DNA of 64,000 nucleotides, taken from Stanieria sp. NIES-3757. Its GTDB lineage: Bacteria; Cyanobacteriota; Cyanobacteriia; Cyanobacteriales; Xenococcaceae. Position 1 is the stretch's first letter. The number at the start of each line of letters is the position of its first letter. The notes below the pieces were generated by a model. The model made no database searches. It was given only the letters and a program-made list of their open reading frames with translations, and was not told the DNA's origin. The DNA lies in contig AP017375.1 of assembly GCA_002355455.1 (NCBI GenBank), positions 1,922,001 to 1,986,000 on the forward strand, read 5' to 3'. Below are positions 27,445 through 36,837 of the stretch, piece by piece. Both the position numbers and the translations under genes were made by a program.

Positions 27445-28356
27445 ATGAAAAATTGGAAATTAAAACAAAAATTTACAATCTTCTTATTAGCAATTTTGCT
27501 AATTGGACTGACTTTAGTTGGTGGCGCGTTAGCGACTGTTCTTAAACACGCTACAGAAAACGAAATTGCTTCTCAAGCTTTTATTCTGATGGAAACCATG
27601 AACTCGGTTAGAGAATATACTAATGTTCAGGTTAAACCAGAATTAGTCGACCGAATTGATGAAGAATTTCTCCCGGAAACTATTCCTGCTTATTCTGCTA
27701 GAGAAGTTTTTGAAACTTTAAGACAAAAAAATCCAAATTACCGCGATTTTTTTTATAAAGAAGCTACCATTAATCCATCCAATTTAAGAGATAAAGCCGA
27801 TAGTTTTGAAAAAGAATTAGTAGCAAAATTTATTGCCAATAACAATACCAAAGAACTAACAGGATTTCGCTCTGCTCCCAGTGGTAGATTATTTTATATT
27901 GCTCGTCCGATTCAAATAACCCAAGCCAGTTGTCTAGAATGTCACAGTACTCCTGAAGCTGCACCTTCTAGTGTGATAGAAAGGTACGGTTCAGTCAACG
28001 GCATGGGTTGGAAACTTAATGAGATAGTTGGAACTCAAACAATTTCTGTACCTGCCAAAACAGTATTCGACCGCGCTCGTCAATCATTTATCTTGATTAT
28101 GGCAATTATCTCTTTAGTTTTTATTGCAGTTATTCTACTAGTAAATTATTTGCTAAATCGTAATGTAATTCGTCCTTTAAATAGAATGGCAAGAGTAGCT
28201 GAAGAAGTAAGTACAGGCTATATGGATGCAGAATTTGAACAAACTTCTAATGACGAAATTGGCAATTTAGCAGAAGCTTTTAAACGGATGAAATTAAGTT
28301 TAGCAATGGCAATGAACCGACTGAGCCAAGTCAATAAATATAAAAGAGAGCAATAG
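27445..28356 (+). CDS. Tll0287-like (DUF3365) heme-sensor protein with HAMP domain
   Basis: A 303-residue membrane protein. A first span lies at residues 9-32, and a periplasmic Tll0287-like domain covers about 40-205 with a c-type heme motif C163-L-E-C166-H167. The second span is near 214-236, then a HAMP linker (N-R-N-V-I-R-P-L-N-R-M-A-R-V-A-E-E-V-S) ends the protein. There is no kinase or methyl-accepting output domain. It probably senses redox state or a small molecule and signals through a partner. It is convergent with a Ser/Thr kinase gene, only 5 bp between the ends. Confidence 0.88.
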   Translation: MKNWKLKQKFTIFLLAILLIGLTLVGGALATVLKHATENEIASQAFILMETMNSVREYTNVQVKPELVDRIDEEFLPETIPAYSAREVFETLRQKNPNYRDFFYKEATINPSNLRDKADSFEKELVAKFIANNNTKELTGFRSAPSGRLFYIARPIQITQASCLECHSTPEAAPSSVIERYGSVNGMGWKLNEIVGTQTISVPAKTVFDRARQSFILIMAIISLVFIAVILLVNYLLNRNVIRPLNRMARVAEEVSTGYMDAEFEQTSNDEIGNLAEAFKRMKLSLAMAMNRLSQVNKYKREQ

Positions 28357-28361
28357 CTATC

Positions 28362-29831
28362 TTAAGATAACAAACGTCGTTTAAACTGAATTGCTTTTTG
28401 AGCATCTGGTATTTGTTCTGCTAGTGCATCAATCAAAGCTTCAGGAGATCTGGGCGCATATTGGATTAAAATTTCTTCTACTATCAAAGATGCCATTGGA
28501 CCAATACAATAAGCTAACTCATGCTGACATCGCTTAATAAATTTGGGATCGAGCGAAGCTATGGGAGTGTAATTAGCCGTAGATGGACTAATGGATGCCC
28601 CCTTAGGATTATGAGGTTGATTTGATAATCTCCTTGGCTCAGATTGAGTAGAATTAACAATCATCGTCTCTTCCAATGGTTGAGTAGAAGAATTTGATGA
28701 TGACCAATCATTAACTAACTTAGTTTCTTCAACCGAGCGTAGTGGTTGAACTTGGGAAGAAGGAGAGGAAGCAGGGGGAGTATTGTTATCTACCAATTGT
28801 GTTTCATCTATTGAATGGAAAGAAGCCGATGAATGATGGGAGACAGGAGGTGAAGTAGAACTAACAATAACAGTGTCCTCCTCATCTTGAGGTGAAATTG
28901 GTTGAGGATTTATTTGTGAGGGAGAATAAGTCGGAAATGTTAGAGGTTGACCATGAGTAATTTGTTGCAGGTTCAACAAGACTTCTTGTACAGACTGATA
29001 ACGTTGTACCGGTCTATCGGCAGTCATCTTATCAAGAATTTTGCCAAATGCCGAACTAACAGTAACATAATTACGCCATTGCCATTCCAAAGAATATTGG
29101 TCTAGCAACATAGTCGGTTCTCTTCCTGTTAACAAAACAATTGCTGTTACTCCTAACGAATAAAGATCGCTACTAGGAGAACAACGACCCATACTAATCT
29201 GTTCTCTGGGAGCATAACCAATTTTGCCCACAAAAGACATTTTGCCCACGTAAGATTGATGATCGGTACTAGCATGCTCATCTAATAAAGCAATATTAGT
29301 TAATTTCCCTACACCAAAATCAATCAGGACTGGTAGTTCTTCACCATCAGGTTTCATGATATTGTCAGGAGAAATATCGCGATGAATAATACCACGTTGG
29401 TGAATATATTCCAAAACGGGTAGTAAATTCATCAGCCATTGAATGACCTCTGGTTCAGAAAAGTTGGTACCCTGTTGTCGTCTTTGTTTAAGTAAAGCAG
29501 AATAAGTCTTGCCGTTAACATACTCTTGGACTAAAAAAAGTCGTCCATGTCCTTCAAAACAAGCTAAAAACTTGGGAATTTGAGGATGAACAATTTGATG
29601 TAAGATTTTAGCTTCGCGTTTAAAGAGTTCCCTTGATTTTTCTAGGTCGTATTGTCCAGAACCAAAAGGAGCAAATTCTTTTAAAACACAAGGTTCGTTA
29701 AAACGATGAGTATCAAAGGCGAGATAAGTACGCCCTAATCCTCCTTGTCCTAAAATTTTTTGAATTAGATAACGATTGTCAATAATTGTGCCAAAAGGTA
29801 TCTCCTCTTTACCTGCTATTGAGTTAGACAT
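28362..29831 (-). CDS. Serine/threonine protein kinase (PKN2/SPK type)
   Basis: A 489-residue Hanks-type kinase. Residues 20-290 hold the catalytic domain: glycine loop G-Q-G-G-L-G, K51, catalytic loop H150-R-D152-I-S-P-D-N157, and D171-F-G. A Ser/Pro/Thr-rich linker (300-420) has repeats of the form E-E/D-T-x-I/L-V-N/D that could be phosphorylation sites. The last 60 residues (F-I-K-R-C-Q-H-E-L-A to K-R-R-L-L-S) form a small conserved helical domain known from cyanobacterial kinases. No membrane span is seen. It is divergent from a double-FHA ABC transporter gene, a likely target since FHA domains bind phosphothreonine. Confidence 0.92.
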   Translation of the reverse strand: MSNSIAGKEEIPFGTIIDNRYLIQKILGQGGLGRTYLAFDTHRFNEPCVLKEFAPFGSGQYDLEKSRELFKREAKILHQIVHPQIPKFLACFEGHGRLFLVQEYVNGKTYSALLKQRRQQGTNFSEPEVIQWLMNLLPVLEYIHQRGIIHRDISPDNIMKPDGEELPVLIDFGVGKLTNIALLDEHASTDHQSYVGKMSFVGKIGYAPREQISMGRCSPSSDLYSLGVTAIVLLTGREPTMLLDQYSLEWQWRNYVTVSSAFGKILDKMTADRPVQRYQSVQEVLLNLQQITHGQPLTFPTYSPSQINPQPISPQDEEDTVIVSSTSPPVSHHSSASFHSIDETQLVDNNTPPASSPSSQVQPLRSVEETKLVNDWSSSNSSTQPLEETMIVNSTQSEPRRLSNQPHNPKGASISPSTANYTPIASLDPKFIKRCQHELAYCIGPMASLIVEEILIQYAPRSPEALIDALAEQIPDAQKAIQFKRRLLS

Positions 29832-30123
29832 TATTTTAAAGCTCCCGACTCGTATTGCTGCTGCTATTTTTTCTTAACCCTCTACAGCTAATTTAACTTA
29901 ACTACTAAGGTATTTTTTTGAAATTTCACTAAGATCAAAAGTGAATTTATGATTAAAAATGTAATTTACTTAACAATTAATAGCTGGTGTGAGATTATTT
30001 TATGCAATAGTGGCTCTGTAGATAGGAAATTAAAAAAAATCAATCAGAAGTCAACAAAGAACCTTTTAGCTGTCATAATTGCAGAAATTCTCATTGTCAG
30101 AATCATCCCTAACCCCGAAGCCA

Positions 30124-32550
30124 ATGACTGGTAGTTTTGCTAGACAAACTGTTGTTAATACCGACCCATTTATTGAATTAAGCAATGGAGAACAATCTCC
30201 CATCCGCTTTTATCTTAAAAAAGAGATTAATTCAATTGGGAGAGATCCTCAATGGTCGGATTTAAAAATACCAGAAACTGGTTGGACAGTTCTTTCCCGA
30301 AAACAAGCTGTGATCCAACGAGAAGGTAATGACTTTCGGATTTATGATGGCGATCGCACTAATCCCAGTCGCAATGGTATTTTTATTAACCAAACTCGCA
30401 TTAATGTTACTCAGGGATATTTACTCAAAAATGGGGCTCAACTGCAAATAGGTCAAGATCCTCGTTACCAGATTAACTTGACTTACTATAATCCTAGCGG
30501 TAGCCAAATGACGATGCCGAATAAACGTCGTTTGAGCTTAAAAGATTTAAAAGAGTGGCCTGTAGAGTTAGGGAGAGCTCCTCGTCCCAACTATTATTCT
30601 TCGATGCAATTAGATGCTCCGACCGTTTCCCGTCTACACGTGACTATTTATCCTGATAGCAAGGGAGGTCATATTCTCCACGATCATAGTACTAACGGTA
30701 CTTTTATCAATGGTAAGCGATTAGATAAACGTAGTTTACTTCATCGTGGCGATACAATTCAGATTGGTCCTTTTAACCTACTTTATACAGGGGATGCTCT
30801 TGAGTTAAACAACGCTACTCATCAAATTCGTCTCGATGCTCACGAATTAGTACGCAAGGTTAAAGATAAAAAAGGTCAAGAAAAAATTATCCTCAATAAG
30901 GTTTCTTTGGTGCTTGAACCTGGACAATTAATTGCTTTAGTTGGGGGAAGTGGTGCGGGAAAATCTACTTTAATGAAATCTTTATTAGGTATTGCTCCGA
31001 CTAATTCTGGCAAAGTTTATTTGAATGGGGACGATCTCAGGCAAAATTGGGCGATTTATCGTTCTCAAATTGGTTATGTACCTCAAGACGATATTATCCA
31101 TCAGGAGTTAACTGTAGAAGAAGTTTTGACTTATGCTTGTCGACTTCGTCTTCCTCCCGATATTGATATTGAAAAAATCGTTAGCAAAACTTTAGAACAG
31201 ATTAAATTGTCTCATGTTCGTCATACGCTAGTACACAGACTTAGTGGCGGACAAAGAAAAAGAGTCAGTATTGGCGTAGAATTACTGGCAGATCCGAAAT
31301 TATTTTTCCTTGATGAACCTACCTCTGGTCTCGATCCTGGGCTAGACAAGGAAATGATGACTTTATTGAGGGAATTAGCCGATCAAGGTCGAACAGTAGT
31401 TCTAGTCACCCATGCTACTGGTAATATTGAAGCTTGCGATCGCTTAACTTTTATGGGTTTAGGTGGTAAGTTATGCTATTTTGGGCCACCTCAAGAAGCT
31501 CTAGATTTTTTTGAAATGCCTTCAGAAGATTTTAAATATTTTGCAGATATTTATATCAAATTAAATGAAGGCAAAAATGAGGCAGAAATTAGTAAAGTAG
31601 TAGACCGATGGGCGCACAAATATCTACGTTCTCCTCAATATTATGCTTATATCGCCACTTCTTTAACTGAAGGGAAAGACGAACAACAGAGTACAGATGC
31701 GTCGGTAAGAACGGGCATTTCTCCTTTAAAACAGTTATGGCTACTGTGTCAACGCTATTGGAAATTAGTCAATCGCGATCGCGTTAGTTTAATTCTAGCT
31801 TTGATTTCTGGTCCGATTACGATTGGATTAACGGCATTATCTCTTCACAATGAAGAGCCTCTAACCAAATTAGCAACTCCTAGTATTACCCAAGCTCCTT
31901 TAGCCCTAAAATTACTATTTATCTTTAGCTGTATTGCTATTTGGATCGGACTATCAAATTCAATTCGAGAAATTGTCAAAGAAACGGCGGTTTATTTTCG
32001 CGAACGGCTGTTAAATTTAGGTTTACTGCCTTATATTAGTTCTAAATTATTAGTACGTAGTGCGATCGCCGTACTGCAAACGCTACTGATTACTGTTGCT
32101 GTCTTAATTGGGTTCGATCCACCTGAGTCAGTGTTAATTCCCTGGTCAATTGGTTTTGCCATTACCACTCTTTTAACTTTAATTGCTAGTTCTGCTCTCA
32201 GTTTAATGTTATCAGCCTATGTCTCTACAGAAAATGAAGGGAATGGCATTCTGCCTCTAGTAATGATCCCCCAAATTATTTTCTCTGGAGTATTGTTTGA
32301 TTTAGAAGGTTGGTCGCAAAAGGTTTCCTGGTTGATGTTAAGTCGTTGGTCGATTGGAGCTTATGGCGCACTTGCAGATGTCAACGCTATGGCACCAGAA
32401 AACAATGCCCTAGCTGACATTTTTCAAACCTCCGAGGTTTACCAAGCTACCTGGAACAATTTGGCTTTAAATTGGGGAATTTTAGGAGTTCACACCTTTG
32501 CCTATTTATTGATCGCTCTAATTTTACAAAAACGTAAAGATATTTTTTAA
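30124..32550 (+). CDS. Double-FHA ABC transporter (ABCG/WHITE-like half transporter)
   Basis: About 808 residues from ATG 30124 (a TTG 15 codons upstream is less likely). Two FHA domains come first: about 15-120 (I-G-R-D-P, L-S-R-K-Q) and 140-225 (L-G-R-A-P, V-S-R-L-H, S-T-N-G-T-F-I-N-G). The ABC ATPase (about 245-460) has G-G-S-G-A-G-K-S-T, L-S-G-G-Q-R-K-R-V, and L-F-F-L-D-E-P-T-S-G-L-D. An ABC2-type membrane domain with about six spans (540-808) follows. The layout is that of bacterial ABCG-like exporters controlled by phosphopeptide binding. It faces a Ser/Thr kinase gene divergently, 292 bp apart. Confidence 0.92.
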   Translation: MTGSFARQTVVNTDPFIELSNGEQSPIRFYLKKEINSIGRDPQWSDLKIPETGWTVLSRKQAVIQREGNDFRIYDGDRTNPSRNGIFINQTRINVTQGYLLKNGAQLQIGQDPRYQINLTYYNPSGSQMTMPNKRRLSLKDLKEWPVELGRAPRPNYYSSMQLDAPTVSRLHVTIYPDSKGGHILHDHSTNGTFINGKRLDKRSLLHRGDTIQIGPFNLLYTGDALELNNATHQIRLDAHELVRKVKDKKGQEKIILNKVSLVLEPGQLIALVGGSGAGKSTLMKSLLGIAPTNSGKVYLNGDDLRQNWAIYRSQIGYVPQDDIIHQELTVEEVLTYACRLRLPPDIDIEKIVSKTLEQIKLSHVRHTLVHRLSGGQRKRVSIGVELLADPKLFFLDEPTSGLDPGLDKEMMTLLRELADQGRTVVLVTHATGNIEACDRLTFMGLGGKLCYFGPPQEALDFFEMPSEDFKYFADIYIKLNEGKNEAEISKVVDRWAHKYLRSPQYYAYIATSLTEGKDEQQSTDASVRTGISPLKQLWLLCQRYWKLVNRDRVSLILALISGPITIGLTALSLHNEEPLTKLATPSITQAPLALKLLFIFSCIAIWIGLSNSIREIVKETAVYFRERLLNLGLLPYISSKLLVRSAIAVLQTLLITVAVLIGFDPPESVLIPWSIGFAITTLLTLIASSALSLMLSAYVSTENEGNGILPLVMIPQIIFSGVLFDLEGWSQKVSWLMLSRWSIGAYGALADVNAMAPENNALADIFQTSEVYQATWNNLALNWGILGVHTFAYLLIALILQKRKDIF

Positions 32551-32555
32551 TCAGT

Positions 32556-33620
32556 TTAAGTGCCAGTATTGTAAATTGGCTTGGAAACTAAAGATAATTT
32601 TTTAACTTGCTCACTTTGAGGCAAATGATGTCGTTGTTGATGCCAAGCCCAAGCATGAGCAATCATTGTTTCCAATTCAGAATATTGAGGTTGCCAACCC
32701 AATAAAGACCGAGCTTTATCACTACTACCAACTAAAACTGGTGGATCTCCAGGACGGCGATCGCATTCAACCACCTTAATCATTTTACTAGTAACTTGTC
32801 GAGCAACTTTGATTACTTCTTTGACAGAAAAACCATTACCATTACCCAAATTAAATACTTCGCTGCTTTCTTGCTTGAAAAGATATTCCAATCCTAAAAC
32901 ATGAGCGTCAGCAAGATCGCTAACATGAATATAATCGCGAATACAAGAACCATCAGGAGTAGGATAGTCAGTCCCAAAAACAGAAATTGATTCTCTCACA
33001 CCCAAAGCGGTAAGTAGTACTAAAGGAATCAAATGAGTTTCAGGATGATGGTCTTCACCTAATAAACCCTTGGGATGCGCTCCAGCAGCATTAAAATAGC
33101 GAAAAATAACTGATTTTAAACCATAAGCTACTTCAAAATCTGCCAGCATTTTTTCTACAACCAATTTACTAGTACCATAGGGATTAATAGGTAGCTGGGG
33201 ATGATCTTCAGGAATTGGTACTACGCTAGGAACACCGTAAGTTGCACAAGTAGAAGAAAAAACGATTTTTTTGACCGAAGCAAGAGTCATTGCTCGCAGT
33301 AGATTAAGAGTTCCAGTAACATTGTTCCAATAATATTTAGCTGGATTGACCACTGATTCGCCTACATAAGCAAAAGCAGCGAAATGCATCACTGCATCAA
33401 TCTGATAACTATTAAAAATATCAGCTAATAGATTGCTATCGTTAAGATCGCCAACAATTAATTTTGCCTGCAAACGCTTTTCTACAAAATCTCGATGACC
33501 TGTAACAAGACTATCTAAAACAATGACACTGTAACCAGCTTGTTGTAAAGATTCAACTGCGTGAGAGCCAATGTAACCAGCTCCTCCAGTTACCAAGATA
33601 GTAGGTTTAGTTGTAAACAC
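32556..33620 (-). CDS. galE: UDP-glucose 4-epimerase
   Basis: A 354-residue extended SDR. The NAD-binding motif is T-G-G-A-G-Y-I-G-S-H (11-20). Catalytic S-S-T-C-A-T-Y-G (122-129) and Y148-x3-K152 are present, as is the substrate region F-R-Y-F-N-A-A-G-A. It interconverts UDP-glucose and UDP-galactose for glycan synthesis. The start is GTG 33620 with GGGAG about 8 nt upstream. The stop lies 5 bp from the convergent FHA-ABC gene. Its neighbours upstream (beta-helix protein, glycosyltransferases) support a role in surface polysaccharide precursor supply. Confidence 0.95.
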   Translation of the reverse strand: MFTTKPTILVTGGAGYIGSHAVESLQQAGYSVIVLDSLVTGHRDFVEKRLQAKLIVGDLNDSNLLADIFNSYQIDAVMHFAAFAYVGESVVNPAKYYWNNVTGTLNLLRAMTLASVKKIVFSSTCATYGVPSVVPIPEDHPQLPINPYGTSKLVVEKMLADFEVAYGLKSVIFRYFNAAGAHPKGLLGEDHHPETHLIPLVLLTALGVRESISVFGTDYPTPDGSCIRDYIHVSDLADAHVLGLEYLFKQESSEVFNLGNGNGFSVKEVIKVARQVTSKMIKVVECDRRPGDPPVLVGSSDKARSLLGWQPQYSELETMIAHAWAWHQQRHHLPQSEQVKKLSLVSKPIYNTGT

Positions 33621-33773
33621 AAGTTTTACTCCCGATATATGACTAACTTATTTTTAGATAAAAATTCATATCTAAATGATTATACCTAAGTCAATCAATT
33701 TAGTTATCCAAACAACCAGTAATTTTACTGAAATATTATCTTTTAGATAATTTTAAAAGGATAAAATTTGTAT

Positions 33774-33798
33774 AAAAAAAAACTGCCTTTTAGGCAGT
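33774..33798 (-). terminator. Rho-independent terminator of the CBM6/beta-helix gene
   Basis: On the minus strand ACTGCC-taaaa-GGCAGT forms a 6-bp stem (33798-33782) followed by nine T (33782-33774). It lies about 80 bp after the stop codon at 33877. Confidence 0.85.
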
Positions 33799-33876
33799 AC
33801 AAATAATGATTAATAACTAAATATTTAGCTGGCAAGGAAATCTTTTAGGCGAGTCAATGAAAATATCACTGTTTAC

Positions 33877-36249
33877 TTAAGAATTTTGAATTGCACCCAA
33901 ATCAATAGAGCCATTCCTTAAATTACCAAAATAATCTTCTCCGATGCCAAAATCAGCATCTCCTTTACCAAGAAAAGGAGAATTATTTTGGAGTCCAAAT
34001 CCTGAAATATTATCTAAATTAGGATTGATCAACACAGGATTATTGGTAACCACATCATTCGCACCACTTGCTGCACCTGGATTTCCACCAACCCAGCCAT
34101 TATTTGACCAATTAATTCCCGATGAACCTTCAAAAGAAAGTAATGGTTCTCCAGATTCTTGAACGAAAATATTATTAGCAAAGGTAGTGTTTTGATGACC
34201 AGCATCCGACGTAATAAACAGCAGGCTATCATCTGCATGATAAAAAGTGTTATTGGCAATCAGTGAATCTTTTAACCCACCCCCGTTGTCGTAATTGCCG
34301 TAGAAAAATCCGTAGGCATTATCAACAATAATGTTATTAACTAATTTGAATCCTCTTCCTGGATTAGAGAGATTAAAGTAGAAATCATATTTTTCATTGG
34401 CAACTTGAATTCCTGAAGCTGCTCTGCCAACAACATGAAAACGGGTATCGTCAGTATTGTAAATCAGATTTTTTTCAGCTACTACATCCGAAGTATTATC
34501 TAGATAAAGATTAACGCTGAGATTATCAGATATTTGATTGTTAGCAATGTAACTTCCTTTAGTAAGAACACTAATTATGCCTTCGCCGTAGTTTTTGCGA
34601 ACGATATTATTCACAAAAGTGCTATTACTTGCACCCATCGTAACCAATGCACCTGGATGTCCAGCAGGAGCATCATATTGACTAACTAAATCATTATATT
34701 CAACTAAGTTGCCATCAAAAACTATATCGGTACTGGTTGTCATATCCTGATAACCAAACCAGGCACCAGCATATTGGTTATGATGCAGATGATTATTGAT
34801 CAGTCTAATATGTGATGCTCCCCAACCATTAATACCATTGTGCTTGGCATTTTTGATTTCTAAGTTTTTGAGGTCAAGATATTTTCCGCCAATACCGATC
34901 AAATCTTTACGATCTGGTAAATAAGAACCATCGATAATTGCTTTTTCTCCAGGAGCAGACATGATGGTAATCCGAGCTTCTTCAGTTCCTTGGGCTGCAA
35001 TCCACTGAGACTGGGTATATTTGTATTCTCCTCCTCTTAAATAAATTACGTCTCCCGGCTTTGCGACACTAGAAACTTTGTCTAAGCTAAAAAAGGGATT
35101 TTCTAATGATCCATTATTAGAATCATTACCATAGGGAGCAAGATAATAGGTAGCCCCTTCTAAAGTTGGTGGATTTTCGATGGGTTTGGGTGGATTGTCT
35201 ATAGGTTTGGGTAGATTATCTATAGGTTCTGAAGGCTTCGCTGGCTCATCAGGTGAGACATATTCAAAATCGATGTAATTAATATTAAATCCAGAGCCAA
35301 CCGCATCTAACCGAAATTGGTGACTACCTTCAGTTAAGTAGATTTCTTTTCCTGCTACATCTTGCCAAGATTGCCATCCACCAGTATCTTGAAAGTTAAC
35401 TTCATCAATACTTTTACCATCAAGAGAAAATCTAATCCCGTGGTCATTATTGTAGTCAGAAGCAATCCGAGTTACTAATTTATAAACACCACTTTCAGGA
35501 ACTTCTAAATCGTAGGTTAACCATTCTCCTGAATCAATCCAACCGACATTATAACCACCACCAGTATCGGTAGTTTTTTCAATATCAACATCATCTTGAC
35601 GATATGCTTGACCAATATTTCCTGAAGTTAAATCAGAATAAGTTTGATAATCTTCCGCTTCTATTCTAATATTTTTATTTTTTTCAATTTCGCTTGAAGT
35701 AACGGGAATTAGTTCAAGATAGTTGATATTAAATAAGGAACTGTACATATCTAACCGCAGTTTATGATTACCAGCAGTTAAGTTAATTTTTTGTCCTTGC
35801 ACATTTTGCCATGATTGCCATCCCCCAGTACTGTTGAAATTGAGACGGTCTAATTCTTCTCCATCAACAGAAATACCAAAACTGTGACTGTTATTCGTTT
35901 CCGAAGCAACACGAGCAACTATTTCATAAGTTCCATCAACGGGAACTTCTAAATCGTAGGTTAGCCATTCTCCCGAGTCGATCCAACCAACATTGTATCC
36001 ACCACTTAGATCGGTAGTTTTTTCAATATCTACACCATCTTGACGATAGACTTGACCATAATTAATATTAGATGAATCATAATAAGTAACACCTTGATTA
36101 CCAGATAAATAATCTTCGGCTTCAATGCGAATAGATTGATTTAATTGAGTAGATTTATTCATTGGTTGAAACAATAATAATAACGACAGAATCAAACCAA
36201 GAAAAAAATATAAAGAAATAGATAAACTTTGTTTTTTCTTCCAGACCAT
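33877..36249 (-). CDS. Secreted protein: two CBM6-type modules plus right-handed beta-helix
   Basis: A 790-residue exported protein. The N terminus has a basic head (W-K-K-K-Q) and a hydrophobic signal or anchor (residues 10-30). Two similar carbohydrate-binding modules follow, at about 40-182 and 193-335; each has I-R-I-E-A-E-D-Y, Y-N-V-G-W-I-D-S-G-E-W-L-T-Y-D-L-E-V-P, and G-G-W-Q-S-W. A Pro-rich linker with repeats of I-D/E-N-P-P-K-P (340-365) leads to a parallel beta-helix (370-780) that starts with a DUF1565-like segment (Y-L-A-P-Y-G-N-D-S-N-N-G-S). Many such proteins bind or cleave polysaccharides. No catalytic residues can be assigned by eye. Confidence 0.88.
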   Translation of the reverse strand: MVWKKKQSLSISLYFFLGLILSLLLLFQPMNKSTQLNQSIRIEAEDYLSGNQGVTYYDSSNINYGQVYRQDGVDIEKTTDLSGGYNVGWIDSGEWLTYDLEVPVDGTYEIVARVASETNNSHSFGISVDGEELDRLNFNSTGGWQSWQNVQGQKINLTAGNHKLRLDMYSSLFNINYLELIPVTSSEIEKNKNIRIEAEDYQTYSDLTSGNIGQAYRQDDVDIEKTTDTGGGYNVGWIDSGEWLTYDLEVPESGVYKLVTRIASDYNNDHGIRFSLDGKSIDEVNFQDTGGWQSWQDVAGKEIYLTEGSHQFRLDAVGSGFNINYIDFEYVSPDEPAKPSEPIDNLPKPIDNPPKPIENPPTLEGATYYLAPYGNDSNNGSLENPFFSLDKVSSVAKPGDVIYLRGGEYKYTQSQWIAAQGTEEARITIMSAPGEKAIIDGSYLPDRKDLIGIGGKYLDLKNLEIKNAKHNGINGWGASHIRLINNHLHHNQYAGAWFGYQDMTTSTDIVFDGNLVEYNDLVSQYDAPAGHPGALVTMGASNSTFVNNIVRKNYGEGIISVLTKGSYIANNQISDNLSVNLYLDNTSDVVAEKNLIYNTDDTRFHVVGRAASGIQVANEKYDFYFNLSNPGRGFKLVNNIIVDNAYGFFYGNYDNGGGLKDSLIANNTFYHADDSLLFITSDAGHQNTTFANNIFVQESGEPLLSFEGSSGINWSNNGWVGGNPGAASGANDVVTNNPVLINPNLDNISGFGLQNNSPFLGKGDADFGIGEDYFGNLRNGSIDLGAIQNS

Positions 36250-36837
36250 ATCAAACTCAATTAGATACCTTAAACTCTAGCTATTTTGTTTTTTCTAAGA
36301 CTTTTGTGATCTTTGATTGTTAATTTTAGACTATTTAGTAAATATAGTAGACTTAGAGTTGGTAATTGGTATGAGGTTGAGTTTAAATTGAGATATGATT
36401 TATGAAGAAAAATTAGTCGTGTCAAAAATTATTGTAAGTAGCGGTTACCAATTAAATATTAATTAATAAAACAGCTACATTTTGATGTTGAATAGTTTAA
36501 TTATTTTTACTGACCGCCAAATTAATTGAAATTTTCTTGAAATCAAATTGTAGCCAATTTAAGCTGATTATACTCAAGTAATTGGTCTTTACATTTTCAT
36601 AACATTGCTACTGAGGATAACTTATCTATTTCTTTATAAATTCTTGATTTACAATTCTATTTTGTAAAATTTTGATAAATATAAATGTGATGACATACCA
36701 AAAATACTAGTGATTATTATCACAATCAATTTTTTTTAATTTGAACTACCCATTATGAAATTAAACTAATTAAAAATTAGCTCAATTTAATAGCTAATCT
36801 ACCAAGCTTACTAAAATCAATTTAGATTAAAGTTAAT
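36250..36837. other. Long intergenic region, nothing recognised
   Basis: 588 bp of AT-rich DNA. Only a weak 5-bp hairpin (GTGAT-tatt-ATCAC near 36711-36724) stands out. The promoter of the CBM6/beta-helix gene should lie near 36250-36350. Confidence 0.55.

Noticed and set aside
29949-30134. 61-codon + strand ORF before the FHA-ABC gene
   Set aside because: It overlaps the start of the ABC gene in another frame, has no Shine-Dalgarno sequence and resembles translated AT-rich spacer.
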